Shown here one piece after another: positions 9,515 through 20,050 of a DNA stretch of 64,000 bases (the stretch's first letter is position 1; each line of letters starts with the position of its first letter). A program made the translations under genes and the position numbers. The notes under the pieces are model-generated. The model saw only the letters and a list, made by a program, of their open reading frames with translations. It had not been told where the DNA came from and did no database searches. Origin of the DNA: Ophiocordyceps camponoti-saundersi (nom. inval.) (lineage: Eukaryota; Ascomycota; Sordariomycetes; Hypocreales; Ophiocordycipitaceae); the NCBI GenBank assembly GCA_003339415.1, contig PDHQ01000004.1, forward strand, positions 8,225 to 72,224, written 5' to 3'.

Positions 9515-10353
9515 TGAGAGTGAGAGGGAGAAAAGGAGGGGGGAAGAGAAGGGCAAGGGAGGCGGATCAGAGAGAGCGAGTGACGGGAGAGCAACGGCAG
9601 CGGCCCAATGTTTCGAGAAGTCGGCCGGATTGCAATCGCCGGAGAGCTCGGATAGCCCAGACAGGGGGTTTTCCGAGGAAGCCGAGTCAAAGCCGTGGGC
9701 CAATGACGGCCCATCTATATATCCCTGTCATCCCTGTCTCCTATGCTGAATGTTTCGGAGGTTCGGTATTGTAGTTGCTATTCATCTTCTGTCATCCTCA
9801 TATACCAACTTGACAGTCGAGTCGAGCGAGGATAGGAGCGGCGGAATAGGGTTTGAACAATCGTCCTCGAAGACAACCTGGATCCTCAGGAAGACCGTCA
9901 AAGTCTCATCCGCTCGTCAGCTTCGTTGCTTGTTACACGACCCTGTCAACCCTAAGAGACGCCGATTCAAGCCGCCCAGCCGGTGAAGTATCCGTTGCAT
10001 GCCGCTGGCCAGACGAGCAAAATGGCAAAAAGGGGCTAGAAGGCGGGATTGATTGGCGTAGAGGGACAGGAGTCTGGATGGATTGACGTCGGTGAGTTGC
10101 ACTGCAGGCCAAGGAGGAACCAGTAGGGAGGCGTACCAGACTTGTTCGTCCGTCGTCGTCCATGTATGTATGTACACGCTATATAAGGACCGGCTTGGTT
10201 TCTTTGACTCCCGTGGAAAGAGAAGATGGTTTGGATAGGAAAAGACATTGCTTCCATCTCTTTCATCTGCTTCGTCTCGTTGCCTCTCTCTCTGTCTCTC
10301 TCAAGAGCTACTGGAAGGATACACATACACACATACATACAGACAAACACATC
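9515..10353. other. Intergenic region between divergent DyP and GMC genes
   Basis: About 0.84 kb. A CT-rich leader and short ACATAC repeats (about 10321-10350) directly precede the GMC start codon. No gene is seen. It presumably holds both promoters. Confidence 0.55.
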
Positions 10354-12090
10354 ATGATCCTTGACGGCTCACACTTCGACTTCATCGTCGTCGGCGGCGG
10401 CACAGCCGGCAACACCGTAGCCGGCCGTCTCGCAGAAGACACCAAAGCCAAGATCCTCGTCATCGAGGCCGGCGTCAGTGATCCAGAGCACGTACCGGAG
10501 ATCATGACGCCCTCGGAGGCCATGAACCTACGCGGCAGCGCCTACGACTGGGCCTATAAAACGACCATGGTTCGCCGCGACGACTACGAACGCATCGAGA
10601 AGCCCAACACGCGCGGAAAGGTTCTCGGAGGCAGCTCCTCGCTCAACTACTTCACCTGGGTGCCCGGCTGCAAGGCCACCTTCGACCGCTGGGCCGAATA
10701 CGGAGGCTCGGAATGGAGTTGGGAGCCTTTACTCCCCTATCTTCGGAAGAGCGCTACCTACCACGATGACGAGGGCAAGTATAGCCCTGACCTGGCCAAG
10801 ATCGGCGAAGGAGGCCCCCTGCCTATCGCCCATGCGGATCCGATCCCTGCCATGAAGCCCTTCCGTGATGCTGTCATACGCGCCTGGAAGTCTCGCGGCG
10901 AGCCCATGACGGAGAACGTCTACGACGGAGAAATCAACGGCTTGGTCCATTGCGTAGACACCATCTATCGTGGTCGACGCTCCGGCAGCTACCTTTTCCT
11001 CAGGGGCAAGTCCAACATCACCATCTTGGCCGAGGCTCACTCGAAGAAGCTTCTCATCGACAACGGCGTCTGTAAGGGAGTCGTCGTCATCGACCGTCAC
11101 GGCCGCGAGCGTCGTCTCTTCGCAGACCGCGAGGTCATCCTCTCCCAGGGCGTCTTCGAGAGTCCCAAGCTCCTGATGCTCAGCGGCATAGGACCCAAGA
11201 CGGAACTGGCACGCCATGGAATCGAGACCGTTGTCGAATCGCCTCACGTAGGACGCAATCTCTTCGACCATCCGGCCGTGCCGTTTGTTCTGCGCGTCAA
11301 GGACCAGTACGGCATGGATCCCGTCCTGCTCCGCCACGGTTCGCAGCATGAAGCCGTTACGGCCGAGTATGGACGGGATCACTCCGGCCCTGTTGGTTCC
11401 GGCCTGCTCGAACTCGTCGGCTTTCCGCGCATCGATAGCTACCTGGAAAAGGACGCCGCCTACCGTCGGGCCAAGGAGGCCAACGGTGGCCGTGACCCCT
11501 TTTCACCCGAGGGTCAGCCTCACTTCGAACTTGACTTTGTTTGTATGTTCGGCAGCGCCTTTCAGTGGCATTACCCCGTGCCGAGCAAGGGTAGCTATAC
11601 TACCGTTGTCGTTGACCTGGTCCGCCCCGTGTCGGAGCCGGGTGAGGTGACGCTTCGCAGTGCTGATGCCATGGCACCTCCTCACATCAACCTCAACTTC
11701 TTCGCTGATGATCTTGATATTATTGCTATGCGCGAGGGCATTCGCTTTACCTACGATGTGCTTACCAAGGGCGAAGGATTTAAGGATATTGTTCTGGACC
11801 AGTATCCGTGGGATATGCCTCTGGACTCGGATGAGGCCATGAAGAGGGCTGTTCTCGACCGCTGTCAAACTGCCTTTCACCCCTGTGGAACTGCCCGCCT
11901 CTCAAAGCACATCGACCAAGGCGTCGTAGATGCGAGACTTCGGGTCCATGGCGTGAAGAATCTACGAGTCATCGACGCCTCTATTATGCCCCTGATCCCG
12001 GACTGCCGGATTCAGAACTCGGTCTATATGATTGGCGAAAAGGGGGCTGATATGATAAAGCAGGACCATGATGATCTCTACGATGAGTGA
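10354..12090 (+). CDS. GMC family FAD oxidoreductase (choline dehydrogenase-like)
   Basis: A single-exon 578-residue GMC oxidoreductase. The start is the ATG at 10354, which puts the FAD-binding motif at its normal place (FDFIVVGGGTAGNTVAGRL, about residues 8-26). The GMC signature 1 region GKVLGGSSSLNYFTWVPG and the signature 2 region SQGVFESPKLLMLSGIGP are clear. The C-terminal segment AFHPCGTARLS holds the catalytic-type His, and VYMIGEKGADMIK closes the fold. The usual second catalytic His/Asn in the P-x-x-x-x-N-P motif reads IPDCRIQNSVYMIG here, so the residue pair is partly altered. No signal peptide is present, so it is intracellular; oxidation of an alcohol such as a choline, glucose or aryl alcohol type substrate is inferred. 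Codon use is strongly C-ending, suggesting good expression. Confidence 0.9.
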   Translation: MILDGSHFDFIVVGGGTAGNTVAGRLAEDTKAKILVIEAGVSDPEHVPEIMTPSEAMNLRGSAYDWAYKTTMVRRDDYERIEKPNTRGKVLGGSSSLNYFTWVPGCKATFDRWAEYGGSEWSWEPLLPYLRKSATYHDDEGKYSPDLAKIGEGGPLPIAHADPIPAMKPFRDAVIRAWKSRGEPMTENVYDGEINGLVHCVDTIYRGRRSGSYLFLRGKSNITILAEAHSKKLLIDNGVCKGVVVIDRHGRERRLFADREVILSQGVFESPKLLMLSGIGPKTELARHGIETVVESPHVGRNLFDHPAVPFVLRVKDQYGMDPVLLRHGSQHEAVTAEYGRDHSGPVGSGLLELVGFPRIDSYLEKDAAYRRAKEANGGRDPFSPEGQPHFELDFVCMFGSAFQWHYPVPSKGSYTTVVVDLVRPVSEPGEVTLRSADAMAPPHINLNFFADDLDIIAMREGIRFTYDVLTKGEGFKDIVLDQYPWDMPLDSDEAMKRAVLDRCQTAFHPCGTARLSKHIDQGVVDARLRVHGVKNLRVIDASIMPLIPDCRIQNSVYMIGEKGADMIKQDHDDLYDE

Positions 12091-12387
12091 GAGTTGTCAT
12101 GTATCGACAGACAGACAAGACTGTGACTACGGATGATGCCTTGGCTTTCGACTTCAACAACATCTTATGGGTAACAAGTATCGTGACGTTACGGAATCGG
12201 AGACGAGAAGCAAGTTTGCAATCGGTAGCAGAGTGTTTTGCCATGTCTATATACGACTATCTTGTACAAAATAGTGCGCATAGTCTTGTCAAGGTTAAAA
12301 AAAAAGAGACTCGTTCGTTGCCCTCTCTCGAGATTCCTCCTGTCTCTAAACATGTAGTTCAAGCCTCCAGACGAGCCGAACAGGCCC
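12091..12387. other. Short convergent intergenic region
   Basis: About 300 bases between the GMC gene and the minus-strand NRP-repeat gene. Nothing notable apart from an A run at 12297-12304. Confidence 0.5.
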
Positions 12388-13074
12388 TTAACCAATGTAG
12401 CGGGCCTTGACAGGTTCGTCTGTCATCTTATGGCTGAAGGGGCTGTCGATTCGCGAGACAAAGCATCGCATCAGGTATTGCTTCTCCTTCTCTTCGTCGT
12501 CAAACTCCAGCATATGGTCGAGACACCACTTGTACGTGCCGATGCAGGACTCGGACCGGTCGTATTGGCCCAGGGGGCAGTTTTCAGACACCTGAGGGTA
12601 GTCGGGAGATGGCTGCTTCCACTGGGGCTCTCCGAACCACCAAGCACCTTCGTTGGATCGACGCTGCAACCCGGACGTGACCCGGGCAGACGGCAGAGTA
12701 GCTGCCGGACCGACGGGGGCAACGGCGTCGGACTCTTCAGAAATCGGCTTTCGATTCACAAACAGGGGGCGGTTCCTATCGACAAAAGCCGAGCCGTCCT
12801 CATCCAACGATCGACGCAATTTGATAGAGTCGCCCAGAGGATCGACAAAGGTTGAGCCCAAGTCCGACAGCATCGGGCGATTCTTGTCCATGATGGCAGG
12901 CCGGTTGAGGTCGCTAAGAGACGGGTTGTGCGCCCCGGAGACCGGGTTTCCGTTGGCGACGGAGCCGAGCGGCTCAGTCGGGGCCATGCCGTCGGCCGAA
13001 ATGGCCGGGGGACGGACCTGAGGAGCTGCCAGGGCGAGACCCGCGAGAGCGGCGATGGCGGACCAGTTCTTCAT
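12388..13074 (-). CDS. Secreted protein with NRP repeats and a four-Cys C terminus
   Basis: A single-exon 228-residue protein starting at the ATG at 13074 with a signal peptide (MKNWSAIAALAGLALAAP). I do not recognise a family. The middle is low in cysteine and has short repeats of the form [F/I/M][V/M]D[R/K]NRP or SDLNRP: DLNRPAIMDKNRPMLSDL, then FVDRNRPLFVNRKP. Dibasic sites (KLRRS, LQRRS) could be cut by a Kex2-like protease. The C-terminal 75 residues are Trp- and Cys-containing (ENCPLGQYDRSESC, GTYKWCLDH, LMRCF), giving four cysteines that could form two disulphides. An effector-like or precursor protein is possible but unproven. It converges on the GMC gene. Confidence 0.68.
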   Translation of the reverse strand: MKNWSAIAALAGLALAAPQVRPPAISADGMAPTEPLGSVANGNPVSGAHNPSLSDLNRPAIMDKNRPMLSDLGSTFVDPLGDSIKLRRSLDEDGSAFVDRNRPLFVNRKPISEESDAVAPVGPAATLPSARVTSGLQRRSNEGAWWFGEPQWKQPSPDYPQVSENCPLGQYDRSESCIGTYKWCLDHMLEFDDEEKEKQYLMRCFVSRIDSPFSHKMTDEPVKARYIG

Positions 13075-14505
13075 CCTGTTGATTTTATTCTCGTTGGGGA
13101 ACGGGTAGAAAGGAGCTAGATGAAATGAAGGGGGGTTTTGGATATGAAGAGAGTTGTCCAAGTCGTATACTGGTGCTGTCTGATGAGGTTCTCTTCAACT
13201 CCAGAGCATGGCCAGTCATAGGTTTATATACACACTTTGTTTCTATGTCAAGGAAAAATACTATCCGAGTTGTGAATATTCCTCTCAACTCAACAAATGA
13301 AGGCCAAGATAGCTTATTCCATCCCATTAGCTTGATTCTCACACCAAAGACTATCCTCTTCCTCTCCCTGACTTCAATGTAATAGCTCTCTGTATTTTTT
13401 CTCTCAAGCCAGCGCATTAAACTCCGGATGATTTAAGTTTTGAGATGCCTGGGAGCACTATGAGCTGTTATCCGCCACACTATGTTGAGTGTTATAACCA
13501 GTACCAGTTATGAATTCAAAGAAATGTCCTATTGGAGGGTTGGAAAAAGGGGAGGAGTCAACTGACTTCGAGGTCGGCTATTGGCAAGACTCCTGATCAA
13601 GTGCGTATTGACAAACGAGACCGTATAACGCTCGCTTGTCAGATGACTCCACGATGTATGTATGTTATGTATAAGTTGTCCCACGTTTCTAATTCCATCT
13701 ACCTTTGCTTGGCGGTTTAACATCAACAACAGACATATGCCTCTGGCTTGTTTTTTAACTCCGACAACCTCCCCCGTAATCGACTGCTTAATACGTTTGT
13801 TTTCGAATACAGGGAGAGAGAAAACTATGTTTAAACAGACGATTGCTTTGCACCGGTAGCAACATTGGCATCGTCAACCTACTGGCTAACAACCTGCTTG
13901 GCATGTCGTCTGCTTAAATTCCGCGCCGGCTATATTAAAAGATAGCGTCGGTAAACAAGTCAAGCAAACAACGCCTTACAGCCTACACGCTTGGCCTTTT
14001 TCTCACCGCACCAATCCTCCTTTTTCTCCTCCTCTTCCCATCTCCACAACGAGGGTTGGACGACGTTGCACTGCCCAGCTCTCTGAGAAGGAAGGGGAAT
14101 TTCGGTTAGTGAGGCGGTAAAGATATGTATGGCCGGCCTATGACGCGCCATCCCCCTCCCTGCTGGGCTCCCTGCTGGGCTCCCCTGCTGGGAGGTCATG
14201 CTTTCGGGTTCCGTATACTGCAGATCTCCAAGGGCGGAATCCCCCGACCTTTGTGCCCAGACTTGGGCATATGATGCGGCATTTCCTTCTGTTCCGGACT
14301 GGTCGAGATGTCTGCGAAGAAAATGACGCGGAGTTTACATTGTAGCGAGTCATGTAGTGATTATATCGAAGCTGCCATTGCATGAGGTTGTCTCGTCAAA
14401 TATTCATGCAAGCAAGAGTCTGCTGGCACCCATCACACATACGAACACAATGGCGTATCATCGTTTGCAGACTTCATCTCTTATTAATTACATCTATACA
14501 AGTAA
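13075..14505. other. Gene-poor AT-richer intergenic region
   Basis: About 1.4 kb between the NRP-repeat gene and con-6. I see no convincing coding region. A triple near-repeat of TGCTGGGCTCCC occurs at about 14160-14192. The composition is more A/T-rich than the flanking genes. Confidence 0.5.
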
Positions 14506-14884
14506 TTACATGGCATCAAGTCTATCTTGTGCACTTTGCTTGGCCTCGTCCGACACGTTCGGGTTCTTCAACGTCCTGCTCAATCATGACGATATTAGCA
14601 ACACTGTTTGCACAGAAGGTAGTCTTCGAAAGAACCAAGAGATTGACACGTACGCTTTCAACCCACCCGCGACATTACCGGGGTTCTTATTCTCGTCACC
14701 ACTCTTCGGTACTGGAATCGAGGTAAGCACAAGGCATCAACCACCAAGATGAGATACTCATACCATCGCCACCGTTGAACTCGTTGTCGAGGATTTCTCT
14801 CGAGTTCTGCTTGGCCTCCTCTGAAGCGTTGGGGTTTTTCAGGGTAGCCTTGTGGCCGCCGGCGATTTGAGCTTCGGTAGGCAT
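14506..14884 (-). CDS. con-6: Conidiation-specific protein 6 (Con-6) homologue
   Basis: Three exons (14764-14884, 14654-14711, 14506-14575) with introns of 52 and 78 bp encode 82 residues. The protein carries the two tandem Con-6 motifs: the first is AGGHKATLKNPNASEEAKQ near residue 8 and the second is AGGLKATLKNPNVSDEAKQ near residue 56, joined by a hydrophilic linker (GDENKNPGNV). Con-6 of Neurospora is a small hydrophilic protein that accumulates during conidiation and persists in spores; its biochemical role is unresolved. The junctions were chosen because they keep frame and restore both repeats. A 5' UTR intron upstream is possible. It lies outside the indole-diterpene cluster and probably marks its left border. 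Confidence 0.9.
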
Positions 14885-15744
14885 GTTTGTTTGGGTGAGA
14901 GACTGATGGATAGGTATCGAGAGGGAAGAGTGAGACTGCGTGTAGCTTGCAACTGATATGTGAATGAAGAAAGAACCTGATGAGGATCAAAAGAGGAGAA
15001 TCCTGAGGCAAACCAAAGACTTAAAATACCCGCAGCAACAAGCTCAGAGCTCGATCCCTCAAGATCGCCATTCAACGCAGATGAATCATAGATAACCACG
15101 CCTAACGCTTTAGCTTCTTCAAAGATCGTGATCCCTCTCTCTCTCTTTCTCTCTCTCTAGGCCGATAGCTGAAAGACAGGGGAGAAAAAGAGGGGGATAA
15201 GCCGCATCGTGTTTTGCTTCTGTCGGTTATGGCCGATCCCTTCCAGAGTCCACCAAGGCTCTCTCTCACCATGACAAGCACTACTGTACCGGACAGGGCT
15301 AATGTGAAGGAGAATCCCCTGGTAGGCAGGGCGCAACTCCCCGATGGGATCGAGAGCTCAGTGTGGTTCCGTCTGTTGTATGCCGTCATCGGCTGGCGGA
15401 GGGAAACTTCCATCGAATGAGAGATATTCGGTCGCTTTGGCTACCATGGTTGAGAGTCTAGTCCACATATATGGTTAGCATCAGTAGCGCAGATGGCCAA
15501 GGGTCGAGACATGCAGTCTCCGGTTCTGACCATCTCCGATCTTACCGCTCCGGAGAGGGTTGACAATTCTTGCTTTGTCCCATACACACACCTCGGTAAG
15601 CATTGTCTCTTTGAGAAAATACGGATACAACACGTGTGGTTCATAGATTATCCTAAATCGTCGAACTCTGACTCAAAGAATGGAAGCCGGCTTCAAAAGC
15701 GAAAGAAACAACTCAGTACATATATTCACGATGAAGCATATCAA
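14885..15744. other. Intergenic region between con-6 and the GGPP synthase gene
   Basis: About 0.86 kb, containing the con-6 promoter/5' UTR and the 3' flank of the GGPP synthase gene. A CT tract lies at 15136-15160. No supported gene. Confidence 0.5.
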
Positions 15745-16818
15745 TCACTCTATCGTCATCTTATCCAGAAACTTGAGAATGCTCTCCATCCGGCCCTGCC
15801 TGTTGTCCATCTCGAGCGCCATCTTCCTCGCGCGCTCAATAAGGGCATCGAGAACAGCTCGCGTATAAGTGAAGCTCCCGGTACTTTCCATGTAGGAGAC
15901 GGCGTAGCGTTTCACCTGCGTATCAGACGTTCTTTGCTTCAAGATATTGATCAGCTGTAGGTTAGAAGGATCCGACCGGATGCTGTGAATAATAGGAAAG
16001 GAGAATTTCCCCTCGGTAAGGTCCTCGAACTCGCCCTTGTTCTTGGTATACTCCGCCGAGAGGTTAAGGAAATCATCACGGATCTGGAAGATTAGGCCGA
16101 TCAGATCAACCAACGGGACACAATCAGTTGCCGAAGCCGATTCGGCTTGCATTAACTTGATGCCGAGACGAAAGAGGCCGCCCGTCTTATTGCCGACCAT
16201 TTCGAGATAGTCCTCCTCGGTAGGGCAGATGAGACTCTCTCGCCAGTAGAGTTCCATGCCTTGGCCTCGGTAGAGGTTTAAGATTTCTTCGGCGAATATG
16301 GAAATAGCCTGTGGATTCTTGAGTTTCTGAAGGTCTTGCATGGCGAGATAGCAGATATAGTTTGCCGAGTTAATGGTCTGGGCTACGCCGAATATACTAT
16401 GCGCCACCGGGAATCCTCGACGAAGTGCCGAAGAATCCTGCACGTCGTCTATGAGAAGAGAGGACTCGTGAAGCATGCCGATGACCTTTGTGATGACTTC
16501 CAGGCTGGCTTTGGGGACCTGTAGCCAAGCGTCAAAGGCGGCGATGACCTGAGATCGGAAGTCTTTGCCAGGATGGCTGGTAGTATAGTCGAATGGAGCC
16601 CTGATGACCTTTTCCTTGTCATTGTTCCAGTGGCGCGGAGGAGAGAAGACGAGGTCTGAGCGAGTGTACATGTCGGTCAGGCTTCGCGTGGATGGCCTCT
16701 GCGTCGACTCTTTCGACGGCTGTTGCTGTTGCTGTTGCTGATGCTGATGCTGATGCTGATGCTGCTGCTGTTGCTGCTGTTGCTGCTGCTGTTGCTGCTG
16801 CTGTTGTACGATGGCCAT
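15745..16818 (-). CDS. idtG: Geranylgeranyl diphosphate synthase of the indole-diterpene cluster (PaxG/IdtG-like)
   Basis: A single-exon 357-residue trans-prenyltransferase that makes GGPP from FPP or DMAPP plus IPP. The first Asp-rich motif is [15 protein letters not shown] (DDVQD at about 124-128), followed by [22 protein letters not shown] and [11 protein letters not shown]. The second Asp-rich region is [11 protein letters not shown], with DDxxN instead of DDxxD, as in PaxG-type secondary-metabolism enzymes. The C terminus has no obvious PTS1. The N terminus is odd: about 30 residues of polyQ with QH repeats (CAG/CTG repeat), absent from typical homologues and probably an expansion. It lies at the left end of the cluster, on the same strand as the UbiA-like gene. 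This cluster-linked copy would supply GGPP to the idtC-like enzyme, separately from the primary-metabolism GGPP synthase expected elsewhere in the genome. Confidence 0.93.
   Translation of the reverse strand: MAIVQQQQQQQQQQQQQQQHQHQHQHQQQQQQQPSKESTQRPSTRSLTDMYTRSDLVFSPPRHWNNDKEKVIRAPFDYTTSHPGKDFRSQVIAAFDAWLQVPKASLEVITKVIGMLHESSLLIDDVQDSSALRRGFPVAHSIFGVAQTINSANYICYLAMQDLQKLKNPQAISIFAEEILNLYRGQGMELYWRESLICPTEEDYLEMVGNKTGGLFRLGIKLMQAESASATDCVPLVDLIGLIFQIRDDFLNLSAEYTKNKGEFEDLTEGKFSFPIIHSIRSDPSNLQLINILKQRTSDTQVKRYAVSYMESTGSFTYTRAVLDALIERARKMALEMDNRQGRMESILKFLDKMTIE
16721..16806. repeat. CAG/CTG repeat inside the GGPP synthase coding region
   Basis: Imperfect CTG/TTG and CTGATG units on the plus strand code in frame for glutamine and histidine on the minus strand at the GGPP synthase N terminus. 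The length is likely to vary between strains. Confidence 0.9.
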
Positions 16819-17583
16819 GATGACTTGGAAGTTGAGACTCTAGTCACGAGCGTTCTCTTAGGGCTGAGCGAGCGTAAAGAGGATGGGAAACAGGAGAAAG
16901 AAAAGGACCAAGACAACGAGAGCGGCTCTCGTCACTCTTTCGGTCAAATTCCTCGGTAAAGAAAAACGGAACGGAGGCTTCTGGGCTGCATGGCATCATA
17001 CAGTTGAGCGGTCGTAATATAGACTATGATGGTAACCCTGATCGAGTTGCATCTATAGGCAGCCGTCATCAGGGTATATTGCTGTGTCTCTATGTAGGAT
17101 CGAAACTGGACTCTCAAGCATACAACGTACAATCACAATCCTTCTCTGCTAGTTACTATGCACACATCGTCATGTCCTGTGAATCGGTCCAGTACATGTG
17201 GCCACAAACTGATGGACATCCAGCGGACTCTGGCTCCGTATGTTTCTCCAAGTCGTCAGAGGCTGCACGTTACTCCCGTTGCAGCAGCAGCCGAGTCAAT
17301 GCGACGGATCGATGAACCCAAAGGTCAAGGCTGTGTTCTTTTCTTGATCCGCTCGTCGTATGCTGGTTGTCTTGGTCAACAAGTAGCAACCCTCACGATG
17401 TGAATATGTGACATGCCGTGATTGCATCTCATTATACCGACAGTCGATGAACGGCACGATTTTGCCTGGGGGTCCCTAGATCAAGTAGCTTGAAGAAAGT
17501 GTTTCTATACCCCCTACCCAGCCCTTCTTCCCCAAGTCAGCAATATCCGATTCTTATACACAGATCACATGTCAACTGCCCGG
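16819..17583. other. Intergenic region, GGPP synthase promoter
   Basis: About 0.77 kb between two minus-strand genes: 5' of the GGPP synthase gene and 3' of the UbiA-like gene. No gene is seen. Confidence 0.5.
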
Positions 17584-18495
17584 TTACTGAAACATCAAAC
17601 CCAACGTCCAGAGAATCATGGACACAGATGAATAATAATAGATATAATACGTTGCCTTGTCCATTTCAGGCGATGTTGACATCCAGATTCTATATGCCAG
17701 CACGCAAGATGCCACTCCTTGCAGGATACAGGCTGATAGAACGAGCATATCTCGGGCCTCTCGTTTGCAACCGACAAAAGAAAGAACGAAGCTGAATACG
17801 ACGATGAAGAGCGAAGTGCCAGCCCTCAACAGCTTGACGCCTCGAGCGGTGAGCGTCATCGGAAGTGTCTTCCTGTTGCTCCTCTTATCGCCTTCGAGGT
17901 CGTGGAACTCTTGTATGTGTACCGTCGCCATGAGCCAGATGAAGACGATGAAGTTGACGACCGAGTCCATCTTCCAGTCTTTCACCTCCTTGGCGATGAC
18001 CTCGTTTAGAAGCCGGTCCAGAATGACATAGGCAGACGAAGCAAAGTAGCTGCGCATAAACCATGAGTACCGCTGGGGCCATACGTAACACCAGCAAATC
18101 AAGGCCTCGAAGTGTAGGAGATGCAGCATGGCCCAGACTCCAGAATAGAGGTATAGAGCAGTTGGCCCAACGATCCATGCTAGCAGCCATCGGGTCTTTG
18201 CCTGGCCGACGCTGATCAGACCGGCCGGGATGGGACGATGTGGCTTGTTGACCAGGTCTTCCTGCGGAGACGTGCTCTGGTTGGCGATGTCGAAGATGTA
18301 GTCACATAGAAGACATAGTATCACCGTCTTCGTGGCCAGGTGAGACATTTGAGTCATGGGTAAAGGTGCTCTGACAGCTCTGGCGAGGAAGCCGCCGAGG
18401 AAGATGAAGGAAAAGCCGGTCACGTTATCTTCAAGTAGCCGAACTGTGACATGCACCTCATGGCGTACGACCCGGGATAGAGCTGAAAGCCTCAT
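17584..18495 (-). CDS. UbiA-superfamily membrane prenyltransferase or terpene cyclase
   Basis: A single-exon 303-residue integral membrane protein with about seven to nine hydrophobic segments. Both UbiA metal-binding motifs are visible. The first is CDYIFDIANQ (Asp65 and Asp69; a variant of NDxxDxxxD), followed by NKPHRPIPAGL. The second is EFHDLEGDKRSNRKTLPM (Asp199 and Asp203; the classical DxEGD). UbiA enzymes bind a prenyl diphosphate via magnesium and either prenylate an acceptor or, as in fumagillin Fma-TC and cyathane-forming EriG, act as class I terpene cyclases. The gene lies directly next to the GGPP synthase gene, so GGPP is a likely substrate; this is inference. UbiA genes are not part of the known four-gene indole-diterpene core. 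The start ATG at 18495 is the first in frame. A housekeeping role (ubiquinone or heme O) is unlikely from motif spacing and context. Confidence 0.85.
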   Translation of the reverse strand: MRLSALSRVVRHEVHVTVRLLEDNVTGFSFIFLGGFLARAVRAPLPMTQMSHLATKTVILCLLCDYIFDIANQSTSPQEDLVNKPHRPIPAGLISVGQAKTRWLLAWIVGPTALYLYSGVWAMLHLLHFEALICWCYVWPQRYSWFMRSYFASSAYVILDRLLNEVIAKEVKDWKMDSVVNFIVFIWLMATVHIQEFHDLEGDKRSNRKTLPMTLTARGVKLLRAGTSLFIVVFSFVLSFVGCKREARDMLVLSACILQGVASCVLAYRIWMSTSPEMDKATYYIYYYSSVSMILWTLGLMFQ

Positions 18496-19246
18496 ATTGG
18501 GACGAGTGATTGTCTCGTAGTTGATGTAGGTGGAGGAAGTTACTTAGGATGATAACCAGGCGGTATAAATAAGTTGGCCTCAGAGGATCCGTAGTCTCTA
18601 TAGCTTTATATGATGTTGAGGCGGCAGGGTTTAAAACAATTCACTATGATTTTCAGTCACTGTCATAACTAACCGACTAAAGTCATGACTTTTTTGCTGA
18701 AGAATTCAGTCATAACTGACTAAAGCTATAGACTAATAACAATACGCCACATAGGCCAATCGAGGACACACCCCGGCTGAGCAGTAATCTCACATGACGC
18801 GGTGAAGCGATCACTTGCGTTGTGCTCGTCTTATTTCGTCGTTGAATTGAGCCAACAGCTCGCTCTTTTATTTAGAGCCAGGCAGCTGCGACTGAACTAC
18901 AAAGAGCGATGTTGAAAGTTGAGAACTGAAAGGGTTATTTAGGCCTTTTCCTCTTTATTCTTCTACATCTCTCTCCTTTATGCTATGGTTGAGGGGAGCA
19001 AAACAGGTCTTACGGCTACTTCGAAGAGCAAGAATGAGAACCGGAATAGCAAACCATCCGTTCTTGAAACCTTGTCCTGATTCCTTGATAGGAGGTAGAT
19101 AACGCGTTTGTAGCCTTATTGCCTACTCCGTACAAGACCTAGCAAACCCTATTTGTAGAGCCTGAGAAGCGGTCTCTCATCCACCATCGTCAGAGAGAGT
19201 GGTAACATGTTTACCTATATGAATGTCCTTCTTGGCTTATCCCAGC

Positions 19247-19316
19247 ACATACGGCCATACCTGCTAAGAAAACACGTCAAGCTCATCCATACCTGGTGTT
19301 CCATGTCTGCGTTTTT
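19247..19316 (+). pseudogene. 5S rRNA pseudogene with internal deletion
   Basis: The first 30 bases closely match the 5' end of the intact 5S gene at 22803 (ACATACGGCCATACC then CTAAGAAAACACG). The middle of the gene is missing. A downstream piece, TACCTGGTGTTCCATGT, resembles the usual 5S 3' end, which pairs with the 5' end. The retained length is about 70 instead of about 119 bases, so it is a relic, on the same strand as the intact copy. Confidence 0.68.
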
Positions 19317-20020
19317 CGGCGCCCTGTGCCTCCAAATTTGGAGTCGCGTTTCCTCCGTCTTTGGAAGACGAAGATAGCCCATCACCGTTTAGTCACCTGA
19401 CCCGCCACCAAAACGGAGTCAAGAACCGTTTTGCATTCTGGTCGCACCGGTTTAGAGCTTGCCGACATCAGCGGCCTTGAAGAGATGATACACGCATCCT
19501 AAGCATGCTAGACTCACCCTTCGCGTGTAATAGCGACTATAAATCCGCCCTATGCATGGTACATACGTGCTAAGGAATGACTCATCTTGACAGAAGTTTG
19601 TACTTCTTAGGGCCTGGCCTAGCCACACAGACTTACATGCATAGCAGAGTCATCAGTCATAGTCACAGCATCAGGAAATATCACCACTTCATCAGTGCCC
19701 TATGATAGAAAATATACCCTCTATACAAAATCTGGTGAGAGATACTTGGGCTGCAAGACTTGTGCCATGCGCAAGTTTATCCCTGGCCTGCAAGACTAGT
19801 ATGTAGGTACGGATAGGCTTTCCACCTTTTCCCGCCAAGGCACACATCATCCTTCTTCATGCCTCGAGCATGTTATGCCGGGCATGAAGGTATCACGAAA
19901 GAACGTACATATGTAATCTTGCCTAGTAGGTATTCAGTTGCAAGCGGGACTAGGAAGACGACAATCAAACGCACCTTTTGCATGACCCCTGACCCTACTA
20001 ACTCTGACGGGCCTTGCCAT

Positions 20021-20050
20021 ACATACATACATACATACATACATACATAC
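20021..20050. repeat. (CATA)n tetranucleotide repeat
   Basis: Seven or more CATA units. Similar short ACATAC tracts recur through the window (for example near 32670, 37981 and 50910). Confidence 0.85.

Noticed and set aside
10729..11382. Minus-strand open frame within the GMC gene
   Set aside because: Antisense shadow in a strongly codon-biased gene.
10354..14884. Extending the indole-diterpene cluster leftwards to con-6 and the GMC oxidoreductase
   Set aside because: con-6 is a development gene, about 2.6 kb of other sequence separates it from the GMC gene, and GMC enzymes are not known idt components; evidence is too weak.
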